Positions 31,664 to 41,690 of a stretch of DNA of 64,000 nucleotides are shown here, in pieces. Where the stretch lies: NCBI GenBank assembly GCA_022841705.1, contig JALHQZ010000001.1, positions 124,001 to 188,000 of the forward strand, given 5' to 3'. The translations under genes were made by a program, and so were the position numbers. The notes below the pieces were generated by a model. The model was given only the letters and a program-made list of their open reading frames with translations, was not told the DNA's origin and ran no database searches. The stretch's first letter is position 1. Every line of letters starts with the position of its first letter. Source of the stretch: Pirellulales bacterium. Lineage in GTDB: Bacteria; Planctomycetota; Planctomycetia; Pirellulales; Lacipirellulaceae.

Positions 31664-33499
31664 ATGTGCGATGCTTATGTTGACGGCTGGACATGGACCT
31701 GGATCTCACCAGGCATGAAGCTCACGACTGGCTGCTCATCCATCTCCCTCAATTCCGAAGCAAATCTGTGCTCTGCGGTACTTCACGGAGGCATTTGTCG
31801 CGTTTGGGAACGGCAAGGCGCCGAATGGCGTCAGCGTCGAGATATCGAGGGACTTAAACCCTACACTACAGCTTGTATCGACGGCGCTGCTGGACTTGTG
31901 GCTATAGGTTCCACGGATGGACGCATCCACCTCGTGGATTCAATCAGCGGGCGTGTAACGAAATCAGTGCAACGCTTTGGCAACGCAGTGGGACAGTTGA
32001 TTGCTATTGAAGAAGCCATCTACAGTGCTAGTTCTGAGGGGAGCATTGCTTGCGACGCGTTACCTGATCTTGCGCCGAGATGGAAGATAAAAGAGAATGT
32101 GCTATCGCTCAACCTAAGCGAACATCGAATCATGTGCGCCGGATTTGACGGCATTCTGTGTCTCGACTCGTTAACCGGAGAAGTGCTCGTTCGAGGTCCG
32201 GAAGAAAGTCGTGTTATCGACGTTGCGAGATTGTCGGACGACGCCATTCTATCAATTGAAAGGTTGCCGCAGCGACAAGATTTCTACGGAGTAAAAGGAG
32301 GGACACTTCGATTATGGCGGCCATCGACAGACGACTTCACGCCTCTTTGTGATCGCGTTACCACTTTGGCAAATTACGCTCCCGGCGAGGTGATTTTCGG
32401 GAGCGCTTCAGGGCAGATCGGTGTCACCGATGGTGTTACTGCACGATGGTTATCCTCCTGGCGCCCGCATTATGATCGAGTTAACAGTATCTCGGTGGCC
32501 AGCGAAGGTCGCTTTGCAACCGCCTCCCGCGATGGACGGACTGGATTGTGGAGCGGACTGGACGGGGCTGCTCTAGGTGAACCAGTAGGTGGAAAGGAAT
32601 GGTACGGATGTGTGACGGCCGCTTGCATTAGCGACGGAGGTGTTTGGATTGGTTTTGAAAGCGGCGATCTGATTCGCTTGAATACTCGCTCCGGTGAGTC
32701 GACTGTCCATACAACTCTACAGGAAAAGGTTGGTCAACTTTGCCCGTCACATGCAGGAATCATGGCGATTGCCGGCGATGGCCAAGTTGTGGAAGTTGAT
32801 CAGCGTGGCGGGCAAGTTCACCGAGCCCAGCTTAAGAATCCCTGCCGCGCCGCAGCGCGAACGACGCAGCGCCAGTATGTTGTTTCCGAACAAGGAGAGT
32901 TGCTTGCGCTGTCGCTTTCCGATGCGAAGGGACCGCCGTTAGGAACGGGCATTAATGACGTTTCCTGCCTCGCACAAAGCCCCAGTGGCAAGATGGTTGC
33001 CATCGGTTGCGATAAGTCGGCGGAGATTTTTTTTCTCGCCGGCGAATCGGCGGCGCCTTTGGTTGATCGCATCGATGTTAGTCGTGGAGATCATCGGTCG
33101 AACTCTGTGTTGTGCCTCAATATCAGTGACAAAGGCGAGTTCGCGGCACTGGTTGGTTGCGAAGGTGTTGCCCATCTTGTTCACGGTCAGATTGGTTCAC
33201 CAGAGATTACTCAAGAAGTGTTGTTTCACTTCTACTCGCTGCCATTCGATTCGGTTGATGTCGATTGGGGACGCCGACTCGCCATCGTCTCGGCATGGGA
33301 AACGGCAGCCGCGTTTGAACTTGGAGAACGAAATCCCTATCAGGAGGCAGTGAAGATTTCTGATGATGATTTTCTTGAGTTGGCCCTTTGGAAGGAGAAA
33401 CTTGCGCTGCATAAGGTACTCGTTACACCCGATGGAGATGTCGTTGCTATCGGAAACAACGGAGATGTTCGCATGGGTCGACTTGTCGTACCCGATTGA
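31664..33499 (+). CDS. WD40-like protein with 14 repeats, probable double beta-propeller
   Basis: The product is 611 residues (or 594 from ATG 31715), with no signal peptide or membrane segment, so it is likely cytoplasmic. I count 14 units of about 40 residues that look like degenerate WD40 blades, for example YTTACIDGAAGLVAIGSTDG, VNSISVASEGRFATASRDG and CLAQSPSGKMVAIGCDKS. Two seven-bladed propellers would fit this number. No catalytic domain is visible, which suggests a scaffold or sensor. Base composition is visibly less GC-rich than oppB and lnt, and it sits where an oppC gene would be expected. Function unknown. Confidence 0.75.
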   Translation: MCDAYVDGWTWTWISPGMKLTTGCSSISLNSEANLCSAVLHGGICRVWERQGAEWRQRRDIEGLKPYTTACIDGAAGLVAIGSTDGRIHLVDSISGRVTKSVQRFGNAVGQLIAIEEAIYSASSEGSIACDALPDLAPRWKIKENVLSLNLSEHRIMCAGFDGILCLDSLTGEVLVRGPEESRVIDVARLSDDAILSIERLPQRQDFYGVKGGTLRLWRPSTDDFTPLCDRVTTLANYAPGEVIFGSASGQIGVTDGVTARWLSSWRPHYDRVNSISVASEGRFATASRDGRTGLWSGLDGAALGEPVGGKEWYGCVTAACISDGGVWIGFESGDLIRLNTRSGESTVHTTLQEKVGQLCPSHAGIMAIAGDGQVVEVDQRGGQVHRAQLKNPCRAAARTTQRQYVVSEQGELLALSLSDAKGPPLGTGINDVSCLAQSPSGKMVAIGCDKSAEIFFLAGESAAPLVDRIDVSRGDHRSNSVLCLNISDKGEFAALVGCEGVAHLVHGQIGSPEITQEVLFHFYSLPFDSVDVDWGRRLAIVSAWETAAAFELGERNPYQEAVKISDDDFLELALWKEKLALHKVLVTPDGDVVAIGNNGDVRMGRLVVPD

Positions 33500-33573
33500 A
33501 GTCGATGACGCCGAAAGTCCCCGGCTAATGAGTTCGGTGCGAGTCGGGCGATAACTCTGCGCCCCTCCGCCAA

Positions 33574-35217
33574 CTAACGTTGGCGGCTCATGGTGCGGCG
33601 TTCACGGATTCGCATTCCTAACGCCCAGAGCCCAGCACCTACAGCCAACACCGCGCAGCTTCCGGCGAGCCAATCGCCGTGCCGCACGTAAAAGCTATCG
33701 CGTGGGTCGAGCGGGACGGTTTCGATGAGCACCTGTTCTTTCTGCCGAGAGCTGACCGCGCGCACGCGGCCACTGCCGTCGATCACAGCCGACAATCCGC
33801 CGTTGGCGGCGATCACCATCGGCGTGCGCGTTTCGACACACCGCAGGATCGCACATGCGAGATGCATATCCAGTTCGCTGGAGCCCCAGAACCAGGCGTC
33901 GTTGGTGATGTTAACCAGCACATCAGGCGTGTTGCCTTGGGCGGTGAGCTCGGCAACGTGCCGCCGAATAACGTGCGGGATGACCGTTTCGTAGCAAATA
34001 CTGGGAGAGAGGGTGTACTTGCCCAGCGGCATGGCGACTGGTCCGGCGCCGGTGCCCATGCCGGCAGACATCGGCGTCATGAAGTAGAGCGCCGGCAGGC
34101 CTTCGGCAAACGGGATATATTCACCAAACGGCACGAGATGCGTTTTGTCGTAGGTGGCAAGGATTTCTCCCTGAGCGTCGGTAATCGCCGCCGTGTTGTA
34201 CATGCGGTAGTCGGGCGTTTCACTTGCGGAGCCAATCTGATCAAAGCGATCGAGCCCCACTAGAAATGGTACACCAAAGCGCTGCGCCAGCTGCTGCAAA
34301 TCGTACGCGGCATATCCGGCGCTTTTCGCGACTTCCGCAGCAATTCCCGGCGGCGGCGTGCGACTGCCATCGAACGTGAGCATGGTGGTGCGGAACATCG
34401 ACTCGGGCCAGATGATGAGGTCGGGCTGTGGGCTGTTGGCTCTTGGCTGTTGGCTATTGGCGGCTCGCTCGGTGAGGGCGACCATGCGGTCCATGATTTT
34501 GCGATCACGATCTGGATCGACATCCCACACCGCAAGCTTGTTGCTTTGAATGAGCGCGACGATGGGACCGGCGGGCATGTCAATCGATTGTTGCGAAGTG
34601 GAGTAGGCAGCCGCCGCGAGCGCGAGAAGCGCAACTCCGCCGCCGATATAATCCGCTGTGTGAAGTACTTCCTTCAGCAACGCTTTTCGTCCGAGTATCC
34701 ACAGGCCGCTCGCTATGAGCAGCATCACAAACGACACCCCATACGCCCCGGCGATGTCCGCAATCTGAATGACACTTGGCGTAAACGCTTGCGTATGGCT
34801 GAGCCCCGCCATCAGGAATCCGCTCATAAAGTGGAGCTGAACCCATTCAAGGCCAACCCATGTGATCGGCGCAGCGAGCCACAGTGGCGCGCGCAAACGC
34901 CGCCGCATACTGCGCGTGGTCGCCACGAACAGCACCAAGTACACCGCCATGTAGCTGGCCAGTAGCGGCCAGCCGAAAACGGTCGCGGGGTGCGGCAGGC
35001 GAATCCAGTGGAGCGCGGCGAGCCAGTAACAGACGCCGGCCAGCCACACGCCCCACCACTGTTTGCGGCTCAAGGGGTCGGGCCGCTCGACCACCGCCAG
35101 CCACGGTAGCGGCGCGAGCCACGCGAGCGCGCTCCAGCCGACCGGCGGTTGGGCCAGCCACAGGAAAAATCCGCCCAGAAGAGTGAGCCAAAACGGCGAT
35201 TTTGCAAACCTGTGCAT
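33574..35217 (-). CDS. lnt: Apolipoprotein N-acyltransferase
   Basis: The product is 547 residues. An N-terminal bundle of about six membrane helices is followed by a nitrilase-type periplasmic domain and a final helix (SCAVLAVGAGLWALGM). The catalytic triad can be read as Glu in LIIWPESMFRTT, Lys in ATYDKTHLVPFGEYIPF and Cys in LSPSICYETVIP. Lnt adds the third acyl chain to lipoproteins in the inner membrane, consistent with a diderm envelope. ATG 35217 is preferred; the longer frame adds 18 hydrophilic residues. Near residue 270 a short QPRANSPQP low-complexity stretch interrupts the domain and resembles tandem duplication (ANSQQPRANSPQPD). Confidence 0.95.
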   Translation of the reverse strand: MHRFAKSPFWLTLLGGFFLWLAQPPVGWSALAWLAPLPWLAVVERPDPLSRKQWWGVWLAGVCYWLAALHWIRLPHPATVFGWPLLASYMAVYLVLFVATTRSMRRRLRAPLWLAAPITWVGLEWVQLHFMSGFLMAGLSHTQAFTPSVIQIADIAGAYGVSFVMLLIASGLWILGRKALLKEVLHTADYIGGGVALLALAAAAYSTSQQSIDMPAGPIVALIQSNKLAVWDVDPDRDRKIMDRMVALTERAANSQQPRANSPQPDLIIWPESMFRTTMLTFDGSRTPPPGIAAEVAKSAGYAAYDLQQLAQRFGVPFLVGLDRFDQIGSASETPDYRMYNTAAITDAQGEILATYDKTHLVPFGEYIPFAEGLPALYFMTPMSAGMGTGAGPVAMPLGKYTLSPSICYETVIPHVIRRHVAELTAQGNTPDVLVNITNDAWFWGSSELDMHLACAILRCVETRTPMVIAANGGLSAVIDGSGRVRAVSSRQKEQVLIETVPLDPRDSFYVRHGDWLAGSCAVLAVGAGLWALGMRIRERRTMSRQR

Positions 35218-35319
35218 AAGCCCCCAGATTATGGCGCCGGCCGCCAACTCCCTAGAGCGCTTTCTCGTCAAATGGCCCAGTCGCCCTATCCCCCGGGGGG
35301 AGTCATCGGGTAGCCTGTT

Positions 35320-35399
35320 GGCCGCGGGACTTGTTCCCGCCCTGGATTTTCTTGACCGGTCAACCGTAGAGAAAAGCGCGGGGGCGAGCCCCGCGGCTT
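35320..35399. repeat. Inverted pair of the GGGGCTCGTCCCC repeat family
   Basis: Copies at 35320-35341 (a slightly diverged form) and 35378-35399 lie between the divergent lnt and sulP genes, ending 4 bases before the sulP start. Confidence 0.65.
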
Positions 35400-35403
35400 A
35401 CGC

Positions 35404-37197
35404 ATGCCCTCGTCTCTGCCCGCCAACGAACCTGCCCTTTATCGCCTCATCCCGGCGATTGGGTCGCTGCGGACGTACACCTTCGCAACTTTTGGCAAGG
35501 ACCTCTTCGCCGGGCTCACCGTGGCGGCGGTGGCCGTACCGCAGGCGATGGCGTACGCCAGCATTTTTGGCGTGCCGGTGCAGTACGGATTGTACACGGC
35601 GATCGTGATGACGGCGGTCGGGGCGCTGTTCGATTCGTCGAAGCAGCTCATCAACGGGCCGACGAACGCCATCTGCATCGCACTGCTCAGTGCGCTCGGG
35701 CACATCCCGGTCGACGAGCGCGTGCCGGCGGCGATCATGATGGCGCTGATGATCGGCAGCCTGCAAACCGGCATCACACTGCTGCGACTTGGTGATTTGT
35801 CACGCTACATCTCGCACGCAGTGATCGTGGGGTTCACGGCGGGAGCCTCCGTACTTCTCGTCCTCGATCAACTCAAGAACGTCCTCGGGCTGAAGGCAGT
35901 GGGTGACGTTCACGACAGTTTCATCAAACGCTTTTGGCTGACCATGACGCAAGGGGGCGCCGTTAATTGGCCCACTGCCGGCGTGGCGGTCGGCACGATT
36001 GCGGTGGCGCTCGTCATGCGGTGGGTGAACAAGCGGTGGCGGCTTGGCCTGCCGGAACTGTTACTGGCAATCGTCGCCGCCGGCTTCGCAGTATTCACCT
36101 GGAAGCTCGATGCTTATGGCGTGAAGCTGATCGACAAGGTGCCGCGCGAACTGCCGTCGTTTCAAGTTCCGATGTTCGATTCGCGCCTCGCGCGAGAGTT
36201 GCTCCCAAGCGCCACGGCGATCGCGCTGTTGGGATTGCTCGAAGCAATCGCGATGGCCAAATCGCTCGCCGCCCGCACACGGCAAAAACTCGATATTAAC
36301 CAGCAATGTTTGAGCGAAGGCCTCGCTAATCTCGCTGGCAGTTTCTTCCAGTGCTTCCCGGGCTCGGGCTCGCTCACGCGCAGCTACATTAACCACCAGG
36401 CGGGCGCGGCCACGCAGTGGTCGGGCGTCATCAGCGCGGGGGCGGTGGCGCTCACGCTGGTCGCGCTCGCGCCACTGGCGCAGTACATTCCTAAGGCGGC
36501 GCTCGCCGGGGTGCTGCTGATGGCGGCGACGCGAATGATCGACCTCCGCGGCGTCTTGTACCATTGCCGCACCACACGGTTCGACGCGATCATCGTCCTC
36601 GCCACCGCCGCTGCTGCGGTGCTGGTGTCGATTGAATACTGCATCCTCATCGGCACATTCCTGTCGTTCGTGATTTATGTCCCCCGCGCCGCGCGCATTG
36701 AAGTGAACGAACTGGTGATGACCGCTGAAGGCGCCATCCGCGAACGAAACAACGGCCAAGACGCTTGCCCGCTGATTAAAATCTACGACTTCGAAGGGGA
36801 GCTTTTCTTCGGCGCCTCGCCCGAACTGCAAACGCAGCTTGAGAATATCGAAGCGAGCATCGTACCGGAAACGCGGGCCGTGGTACTGCGACTCAAACAC
36901 GTCCGCAATCCGGACGCGGTCTGCATGCACGAACTGAAGGAATCGATCCAGCGGCTGCAAGAGCTCGGCGTCCAAGTCGCCCTCTCCGGCGTGCGCGACG
37001 CGGAGTACCCCACGCTGGAAAAATCGGGCCTGGTGGAAGTGGTCGGCGCTGAGCGCGTCTTCCGCGAAACGCCGAGCGTCTGGAGCAGCACCACCACCGC
37101 CATCCACTGGGCGTACGACCAACTCAGCGCCGATCGCTGCGACGGCTGCCCGCGAAGCTCAGGCGGGGCGGGGATGAATTGGCATTTTGAGATTTAG
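35404..37197 (+). CDS. SulP-family anion permease with STAS domain
   Basis: The product is 597 residues. About 12 membrane helices include the SulP signature FAGLTVAAVAVPQAMAYASIFGVPVQYGLYTAIV and the conserved QCFPGSGSLTRSYINHQAGAATQWSG. A cytoplasmic STAS domain starts near residue 455 (IKIYDFEGELFFGASPELQTQLENI, VVLRLKHVRNPD). SulP proteins carry sulfate, bicarbonate or dicarboxylates; the sequence alone does not decide between them. The start is ATG 35404, immediately after a palindromic repeat, with no clear ribosome site. It has no operon partner. Confidence 0.93.
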   Translation: MPSSLPANEPALYRLIPAIGSLRTYTFATFGKDLFAGLTVAAVAVPQAMAYASIFGVPVQYGLYTAIVMTAVGALFDSSKQLINGPTNAICIALLSALGHIPVDERVPAAIMMALMIGSLQTGITLLRLGDLSRYISHAVIVGFTAGASVLLVLDQLKNVLGLKAVGDVHDSFIKRFWLTMTQGGAVNWPTAGVAVGTIAVALVMRWVNKRWRLGLPELLLAIVAAGFAVFTWKLDAYGVKLIDKVPRELPSFQVPMFDSRLARELLPSATAIALLGLLEAIAMAKSLAARTRQKLDINQQCLSEGLANLAGSFFQCFPGSGSLTRSYINHQAGAATQWSGVISAGAVALTLVALAPLAQYIPKAALAGVLLMAATRMIDLRGVLYHCRTTRFDAIIVLATAAAAVLVSIEYCILIGTFLSFVIYVPRAARIEVNELVMTAEGAIRERNNGQDACPLIKIYDFEGELFFGASPELQTQLENIEASIVPETRAVVLRLKHVRNPDAVCMHELKESIQRLQELGVQVALSGVRDAEYPTLEKSGLVEVVGAERVFRETPSVWSSTTTAIHWAYDQLSADRCDGCPRSSGGAGMNWHFEI

Positions 37198-37366
37198 AGT
37201 GGATAGCGGACGCGGATCAGCGCGGATGCGGCGGATGATCGCGGATAAACCTACCGATGCAAAAAGCTGAAAATTGTGAAGAACCACCGTGACATATCGC
37301 CAACTTTACTGCCTCTTGGATTAGACTTAAATTTGCTGGTGAGGCGTGAACTTAACGAGGCGAGCG

Positions 37367-37891
37367 ATGAGAGTATTTTGGTCGATTGTCGTTGGACTCT
37401 GTCTGATCGAGCAGTTGGAGAAATCGGCCAACGCGCAAAGCGTTCCGACTCAACCAGGGATATTTCTGACAATCAATCCCCAACCCACTACTTCTGAGTC
37501 CTCGACGTACCTGAATTTCGAGTTCGTCAATTATTTAGTTGAAGTTCTGTCGACGTTTACTCCAGAGGTAGTAATTGACGATCGATCGATTTTGGTTTCG
37601 CTGAGCTACATTGGGCCAGCCGAGATTCCCGGAACTGCCACACTACCTTCGTACTTCGCTCCCTACGGCCAAGTTGAGTTGGGTTTACTTCAACCCGGCG
37701 ACTACACGCTCACCGCGTTAGCTTCGCAGAATGGCCCGAGCGCATCACTTGATTTTACCGTCGTCCCGGAATTAGCTGCTGGAAGACTCGCTTTGACTGC
37801 AGCAGCCTTACTAATGTCAGTTGGATGGTGGTCGCGTCATCCTAAAAACGCTACTCGGCATACCACTCTGGCGGGGCGGGAAATTTCTTAA
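37367..37891 (+). CDS. Small secreted protein with PEP-CTERM-like tail
   Basis: The product is 174 residues. It begins with a signal peptide (VFWSIVVGLCLIEQLEKSANA) and ends with a tail that resembles PEP-CTERM: Val-Val-Pro-Glu-Leu, a hydrophobic stretch LALTAAALLMSVGWW, then Ser-Arg-His-Pro-Lys. The third residue of the PEP motif is Leu instead of Pro, and about 15 extra residues follow the basic cluster, so sorting is uncertain. The body is an unrecognised beta-rich domain. A GAGG ribosome site precedes ATG 37367. It is less GC-rich than its neighbours, and its 3' end overlaps a convergent small gene by 41 bases. Confidence 0.6.
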   Translation: MRVFWSIVVGLCLIEQLEKSANAQSVPTQPGIFLTINPQPTTSESSTYLNFEFVNYLVEVLSTFTPEVVIDDRSILVSLSYIGPAEIPGTATLPSYFAPYGQVELGLLQPGDYTLTALASQNGPSASLDFTVVPELAAGRLALTAAALLMSVGWWSRHPKNATRHTTLAGREIS

Positions 37892-38066
37892 CGAGAGCCT
37901 GCAACTCATCTCCGTTTGGCAGCGGGTCAGCGATGTCCTCGCAATCGCCCGGCAGATTGTCGGAGACTATATCGACGACGAATTCGGCGGGCGTAATTCT
38001 TAGCTGCTGCGCCATTTCGACGGTCTGTGTCGCAAGTGCGTCAGAAAAAACAACTTCAATGATCAT
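37851..38066 (-). CDS. Small hypothetical protein, 71 residues
   Basis: The frame starts with ATG 38066 and encodes an acidic protein with a helix-like N-terminus (VVFSDALATQTVEMAQQLRITPAEFVVDIVSDNL) and a Pro-rich end (KKFPAPPEWYAE). The pattern recalls small ribbon-helix-helix or antitoxin-like proteins, but I cannot place it in a family and no toxin-like gene is next to it. It lies 21 bases upstream of nothing on its own strand and overlaps the 3' end of the preceding plus-strand gene. Confidence 0.5.
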   Translation of the reverse strand: MIIEVVFSDALATQTVEMAQQLRITPAEFVVDIVSDNLPGDCEDIADPLPNGDELQALVKKFPAPPEWYAE

Positions 38067-38093
38067 GCTGTGAATGCACTGTATGACTTACGA

Positions 38094-40829
38094 CTATGCT
38101 TCACTTTCTTCGCCACCACCCTCTTCCGGCGGGACGCGGACAATCGCGCTCAAGCTATCGCCTTCATCTACGTTCATAATCCGCACGCCTTGGGTGTTGC
38201 GGCCGATGACGTTAATGTCGCTCGCTTTGATGCGTTGGATTTTGCCGCGGGCGGTCATCATCAGGAGCTCGTCGGCGTCGGTCACGAGCGTGACGCCGAT
38301 CACGGGACCGTTCCGGTCGGTGGTCTTGATGTCGCGTAGGCCCTTGCCGCCGCGGTTTTGGGTGCGGTAGCGGAAGGACGACGATTCGGCCTCTTCTTCG
38401 CTGCCGGCGGTTTCTTCAACAGGGGTTGAATCATCAGCGACATCATCCACCGGCGCCGCATCGGCAGGTCTATCGCTGGAACCGAACGGCGTGCGCTTGC
38501 CGTAGCCGTTCGCGCAAGTTGTTAAGAGAGTGGCGTCGGGGTCGGCGACGACCATCCCCACCAGCGAATCCCCCTTGCCGAGCGAGATGCCCTTCACGCC
38601 GCTGGTGTTGCGGCCCATCGGGCGGGCATCGCTTTCGCTGAAGCGGATCGCCATGCCGGTGGCCGTGGCGAGGACCACTTCGTCCCCCGCCTTGGTGATC
38701 ACCACGTCCACCAGTTCATCATCGTCTTTCAATTTGATGGCGATGATGCCAGTCTTCATCGGCCGGCTGTACGCGGAGAGCTCAGTCTTCTTCACCAAGC
38801 CTTTACGCGTGGCCATCATCAGATAATGGTCGGGCAGATCGAAATCGCGCACCGCCCGGCAGTCGGCGATCTTTTCGTCTTCGGCTAGGTTCAGCAGATT
38901 CACCACCGCGCGGCCCTTCGACTCCCGCGAGAGCGCCGGCAAGTTGTAAACCTTCTGCCAGTAAACCTTGCCCTTGTTGGTGAAAAACAGCAGATAATCG
39001 TGCGTGCTGGTGACGAACAGGTGCTCGATGGGGTCATCCTCCGCGACCGTTGCGCCCTTGATTCCCTTGCCGCCGCGCTTCTGCGCCGAGTACACACTGG
39101 CCGGAGTGCGCTTGATGTAGCCGTTGTGGCTGATCGAAACGACCATCGTCTCTTCTTCGATCAGATCCTCGAGGTTGACATCCCCCACTTCCTCGCCGCT
39201 GATTTCCGTGCGGCGGTCGTCGGCGAACCGGCTATTGGCCAGCTCTTCCATATCTTGGCGGATGATGCCGTAGATGCGAGCCTCATCGCCGAGGATTTCT
39301 AAGTAGCCGCCGATTTCGATGAGCAAGGCGTTATGCTCGTCTGCTAGTTTTTCTTGTTCAAGGTTGACCAGTTGGCCGAGCGTCATCTTCAAAATCGCAT
39401 CGGCTTGGACCGGAGTAAGGGAGTACTCCTCGGCGACCCCGCGCTCCGTTTGGAACGCCGCGTAACCCTCGGCGCCGAGCGCTCGTTCGAGCATCGGCGC
39501 GGGAGTCTTGATGCCCATCAGCGCGATCTTCGCTTCGGCCTGCGTCTTCGACGCGCGGATCACACGGATCACTTCGTCGATGTTCGCGTGCGCTAGTAGC
39601 AAACCTTGCAGCGTGTGCTTGCGGCGCCGTGCACGGGCCAGTAGGAACTGCGTCCGCCGGCGGATGACGATTAAGCGGTGCCGAACAAACTGCTCGAGCA
39701 TCTCCTTGAGCGTGAGCACGCGCGGCTTGCCGTCGACCAGCGCCAGCAGAATGATCGAAATCGAATCCTGAATCGGCGAGAATTTGTAGAGCTGGTTGAG
39801 GACGATGTCCGGATCGGCGTCGCGTTTGAGCTCGACGATAATCCGCACCGGTTCCTTGAGGTCGCTTTCATCGCGAACGGCCGTGATGCCGGCGATCTTG
39901 CCTTCGTTCACCAGCGCCGCGATTTTGATCATCACGCTGTCGCGCGTCACTTGGTACGGCACTTCGTGAATGATGATCCGGGTGCGCTTGTTCTTCTCTT
40001 CGATGGTGGTCCGCGACCGCAAGAGCAGCGTGCTGCGGCCCGTTTGGTACCCGCGCACGATGCTGCTGCGCCCGCAGATGATGCCGCCGGTGGGGAAGTC
40101 CGGCCCGGGAATGTGCTCCATCAGTTCATGGATGGAGATGCGCGGGTTGTCGATCAGCGCGATCACCCCGCGGCAGACTTCCCTCAGGTTGTGCGGAGGG
40201 ATGCTGGTCGCCATGCCGACCGCGATACCGCCGGAACCGTTCACCAGCAGGTTCGGGAATTTCGCCGGCAACACTACTGGTTCGGTGTGGCGTTCGTCGT
40301 AACTGGGGATGTAGTCGACCGTGTCGAGCTTCAAGTCCTCGAGCAGCATCGACGCCACGCCCGAAAGCCGCGCTTCCGTGTACCGCATCGCCGCCGGTGG
40401 CAGGCCGGCGATCGAGCCGAAGTTCCCCTGCTTGTCGATCAATAGCGCCCGCATGTTCCACTCTTGGGCCATCCGGACAAGAGTCGGGTAGATGACGCTT
40501 TCACCGTGCGGATGATAGTTCCCACTGGTGTCGCCGGAGATTTTCGCGCACTTCACCCGGGCCGAGTTGGGGCCAAGGTTCAGGTCGTTCATCGCGACCA
40601 AAATCCGCCGCTGCGAGGGCTTCAGCCCATCCCGCACATCCGGCAGTGCCCGGCTGACGATCACGCTCATCGCGTAGGTGAGGTAGCTGTCCTTCAGCTC
40701 ATCCTCAATCGGCATGTCAATCAGCCGCGCGGCGAACCGCTCAACACTGCCGCCATTCGGCTGCTGCTCGTCCCCATTGCTTTCGGGTCCATCCTGAATG
40801 TCGTCGGGGCTGTCCGAATCGTCTGCCAC
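38094..40829 (-). CDS. gyrA: DNA gyrase subunit A
   Basis: The product is 911 residues. The N-terminal breakage-reunion domain has the catalytic Tyr150 in [12 protein letters not shown]. The C-terminal DNA-wrapping propeller contains the GyrA box [10 protein letters not shown], which marks it as gyrase rather than topoisomerase IV. In the quinolone region, [18 protein letters not shown] keeps Ser111 (Ser83 in E. coli) but has Pro115 where E. coli has Asp87 and Glu110 where it has Asp82. Within the propeller, between GYGKRTPFG and [16 protein letters not shown], there is an acidic Asp/Glu/Ser/Pro-rich insert of about 38 residues. gyrB is not adjacent. Confidence 0.97.
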   Translation of the reverse strand: MADDSDSPDDIQDGPESNGDEQQPNGGSVERFAARLIDMPIEDELKDSYLTYAMSVIVSRALPDVRDGLKPSQRRILVAMNDLNLGPNSARVKCAKISGDTSGNYHPHGESVIYPTLVRMAQEWNMRALLIDKQGNFGSIAGLPPAAMRYTEARLSGVASMLLEDLKLDTVDYIPSYDERHTEPVVLPAKFPNLLVNGSGGIAVGMATSIPPHNLREVCRGVIALIDNPRISIHELMEHIPGPDFPTGGIICGRSSIVRGYQTGRSTLLLRSRTTIEEKNKRTRIIIHEVPYQVTRDSVMIKIAALVNEGKIAGITAVRDESDLKEPVRIIVELKRDADPDIVLNQLYKFSPIQDSISIILLALVDGKPRVLTLKEMLEQFVRHRLIVIRRRTQFLLARARRRKHTLQGLLLAHANIDEVIRVIRASKTQAEAKIALMGIKTPAPMLERALGAEGYAAFQTERGVAEEYSLTPVQADAILKMTLGQLVNLEQEKLADEHNALLIEIGGYLEILGDEARIYGIIRQDMEELANSRFADDRRTEISGEEVGDVNLEDLIEEETMVVSISHNGYIKRTPASVYSAQKRGGKGIKGATVAEDDPIEHLFVTSTHDYLLFFTNKGKVYWQKVYNLPALSRESKGRAVVNLLNLAEDEKIADCRAVRDFDLPDHYLMMATRKGLVKKTELSAYSRPMKTGIIAIKLKDDDELVDVVITKAGDEVVLATATGMAIRFSESDARPMGRNTSGVKGISLGKGDSLVGMVVADPDATLLTTCANGYGKRTPFGSSDRPADAAPVDDVADDSTPVEETAGSEEEAESSSFRYRTQNRGGKGLRDIKTTDRNGPVIGVTLVTDADELLMMTARGKIQRIKASDINVIGRNTQGVRIMNVDEGDSLSAIVRVPPEEGGGEESEA

Positions 40830-41066
40830 GGGCCGTGTTTCCTATTCTGCCGAGGAGGGGGCGGAAACCATGGATTATAAGGGAAAATGGGGCGTTTCGG
40901 CAGTGGGCGAGCGAGCCGAAACACCCCGAAAAATAGGGCTGAAACACGCGTTTCGCCGTTATTTCAGAAAGTGGTCGTAGCGGCCTATCCACCGCCGGAT
41001 TTTTCTCCAACCTACGTCGGAGGCCAGACAATCACGTGGCGTCAAGAAAGTGTAGAATTGGCCCAC

Positions 41067-41420
41067 ATGGACCTCACCTCATCGCCAACCCGGCCGCTTC
41101 GCGAAGTAACCGACCGCCGAGTTCCTGGGCGGATTCTGGTCGTGGTTGGATTGCTCGGACTGGAAGGAATTGGCAACCTCGTCCAAGCGGTCGATCATCC
41201 CATCGCGCTGTACTGGTTCGCGGCGAAGGTGCTGTTCATCATGGGTCTCTTGAACGGTAGGCGTTGGGTCTACGTCCTCTTTTTGGTAGTGGCGGGGCTA
41301 CACGTGATCGGGTTTTGGGGGATCAATTTACCTGCCGTGGTGATGAACTCACTGCTGGTCGTCCTGACATTATCAGCACGTGACTTTTACTTTCGCGCTG
41401 TCGCACCTTTGTCTTCCTAA
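41067..41420 (+). CDS. Small membrane protein, 117 residues
   Basis: From ATG 41067 the protein has a short hydrophilic N-terminus and three or four membrane helices (GRILVVVGLLGLEGIGNLV, ALYWFAAKVLFIMGLL, WVYVLFLVVAGLHVIGFWGI, VVMNSLLVVLTL). No family is recognised. The longer frame to 40887 has an unlikely composition. It is divergent from gyrA and its 3' end precedes the convergent terminator of the next minus-strand gene. Confidence 0.6.
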   Translation: MDLTSSPTRPLREVTDRRVPGRILVVVGLLGLEGIGNLVQAVDHPIALYWFAAKVLFIMGLLNGRRWVYVLFLVVAGLHVIGFWGINLPAVVMNSLLVVLTLSARDFYFRAVAPLSS

Positions 41421-41470
41421 CGCAAGACTCTGGAACAGCGGGCGCTTAGTCACAAGCGGCACCCACAGCG

Positions 41471-41509
41471 CAAAAAAAGAGGCCGCTGGGTGCGGGAGAC
41501 CCAGCGGCC
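41471..41509 (-). terminator. Intrinsic terminator after the lamin-tail/dockerin gene
   Basis: A perfect 11-base stem (41481-41491 with 41499-41509, loop of 7) is followed on the minus strand by seven T at 41472-41478. It lies about 180 bases after the stop at 41691. Confidence 0.85.
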
Positions 41510-41690
41510 GATTGGGGGAGTCTTGCGAGCCACGGCGGGCTCGACTTGTGACATGCAACTAGGCGGTGGCCCGCGGGAGGGCCAGGCCAGTTGTCTTTTC
41601 TACCGAGGGGGAAGAAAAGCAACCGTTGTGCCAAATCCTGGGATGCCTTGAATTGGTCTTCTGAGCAACAAGCCAGGAAAGCGTGGCAAA

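Noticed and set aside
33027..33034. T8 run in the WD40-like gene as a slippage site
   Set aside because: It codes for Ile-Phe-Phe in a propeller strand, there is no reason to expect a functional truncated product, and the gene is A/T richer, so such runs are likelier by chance.
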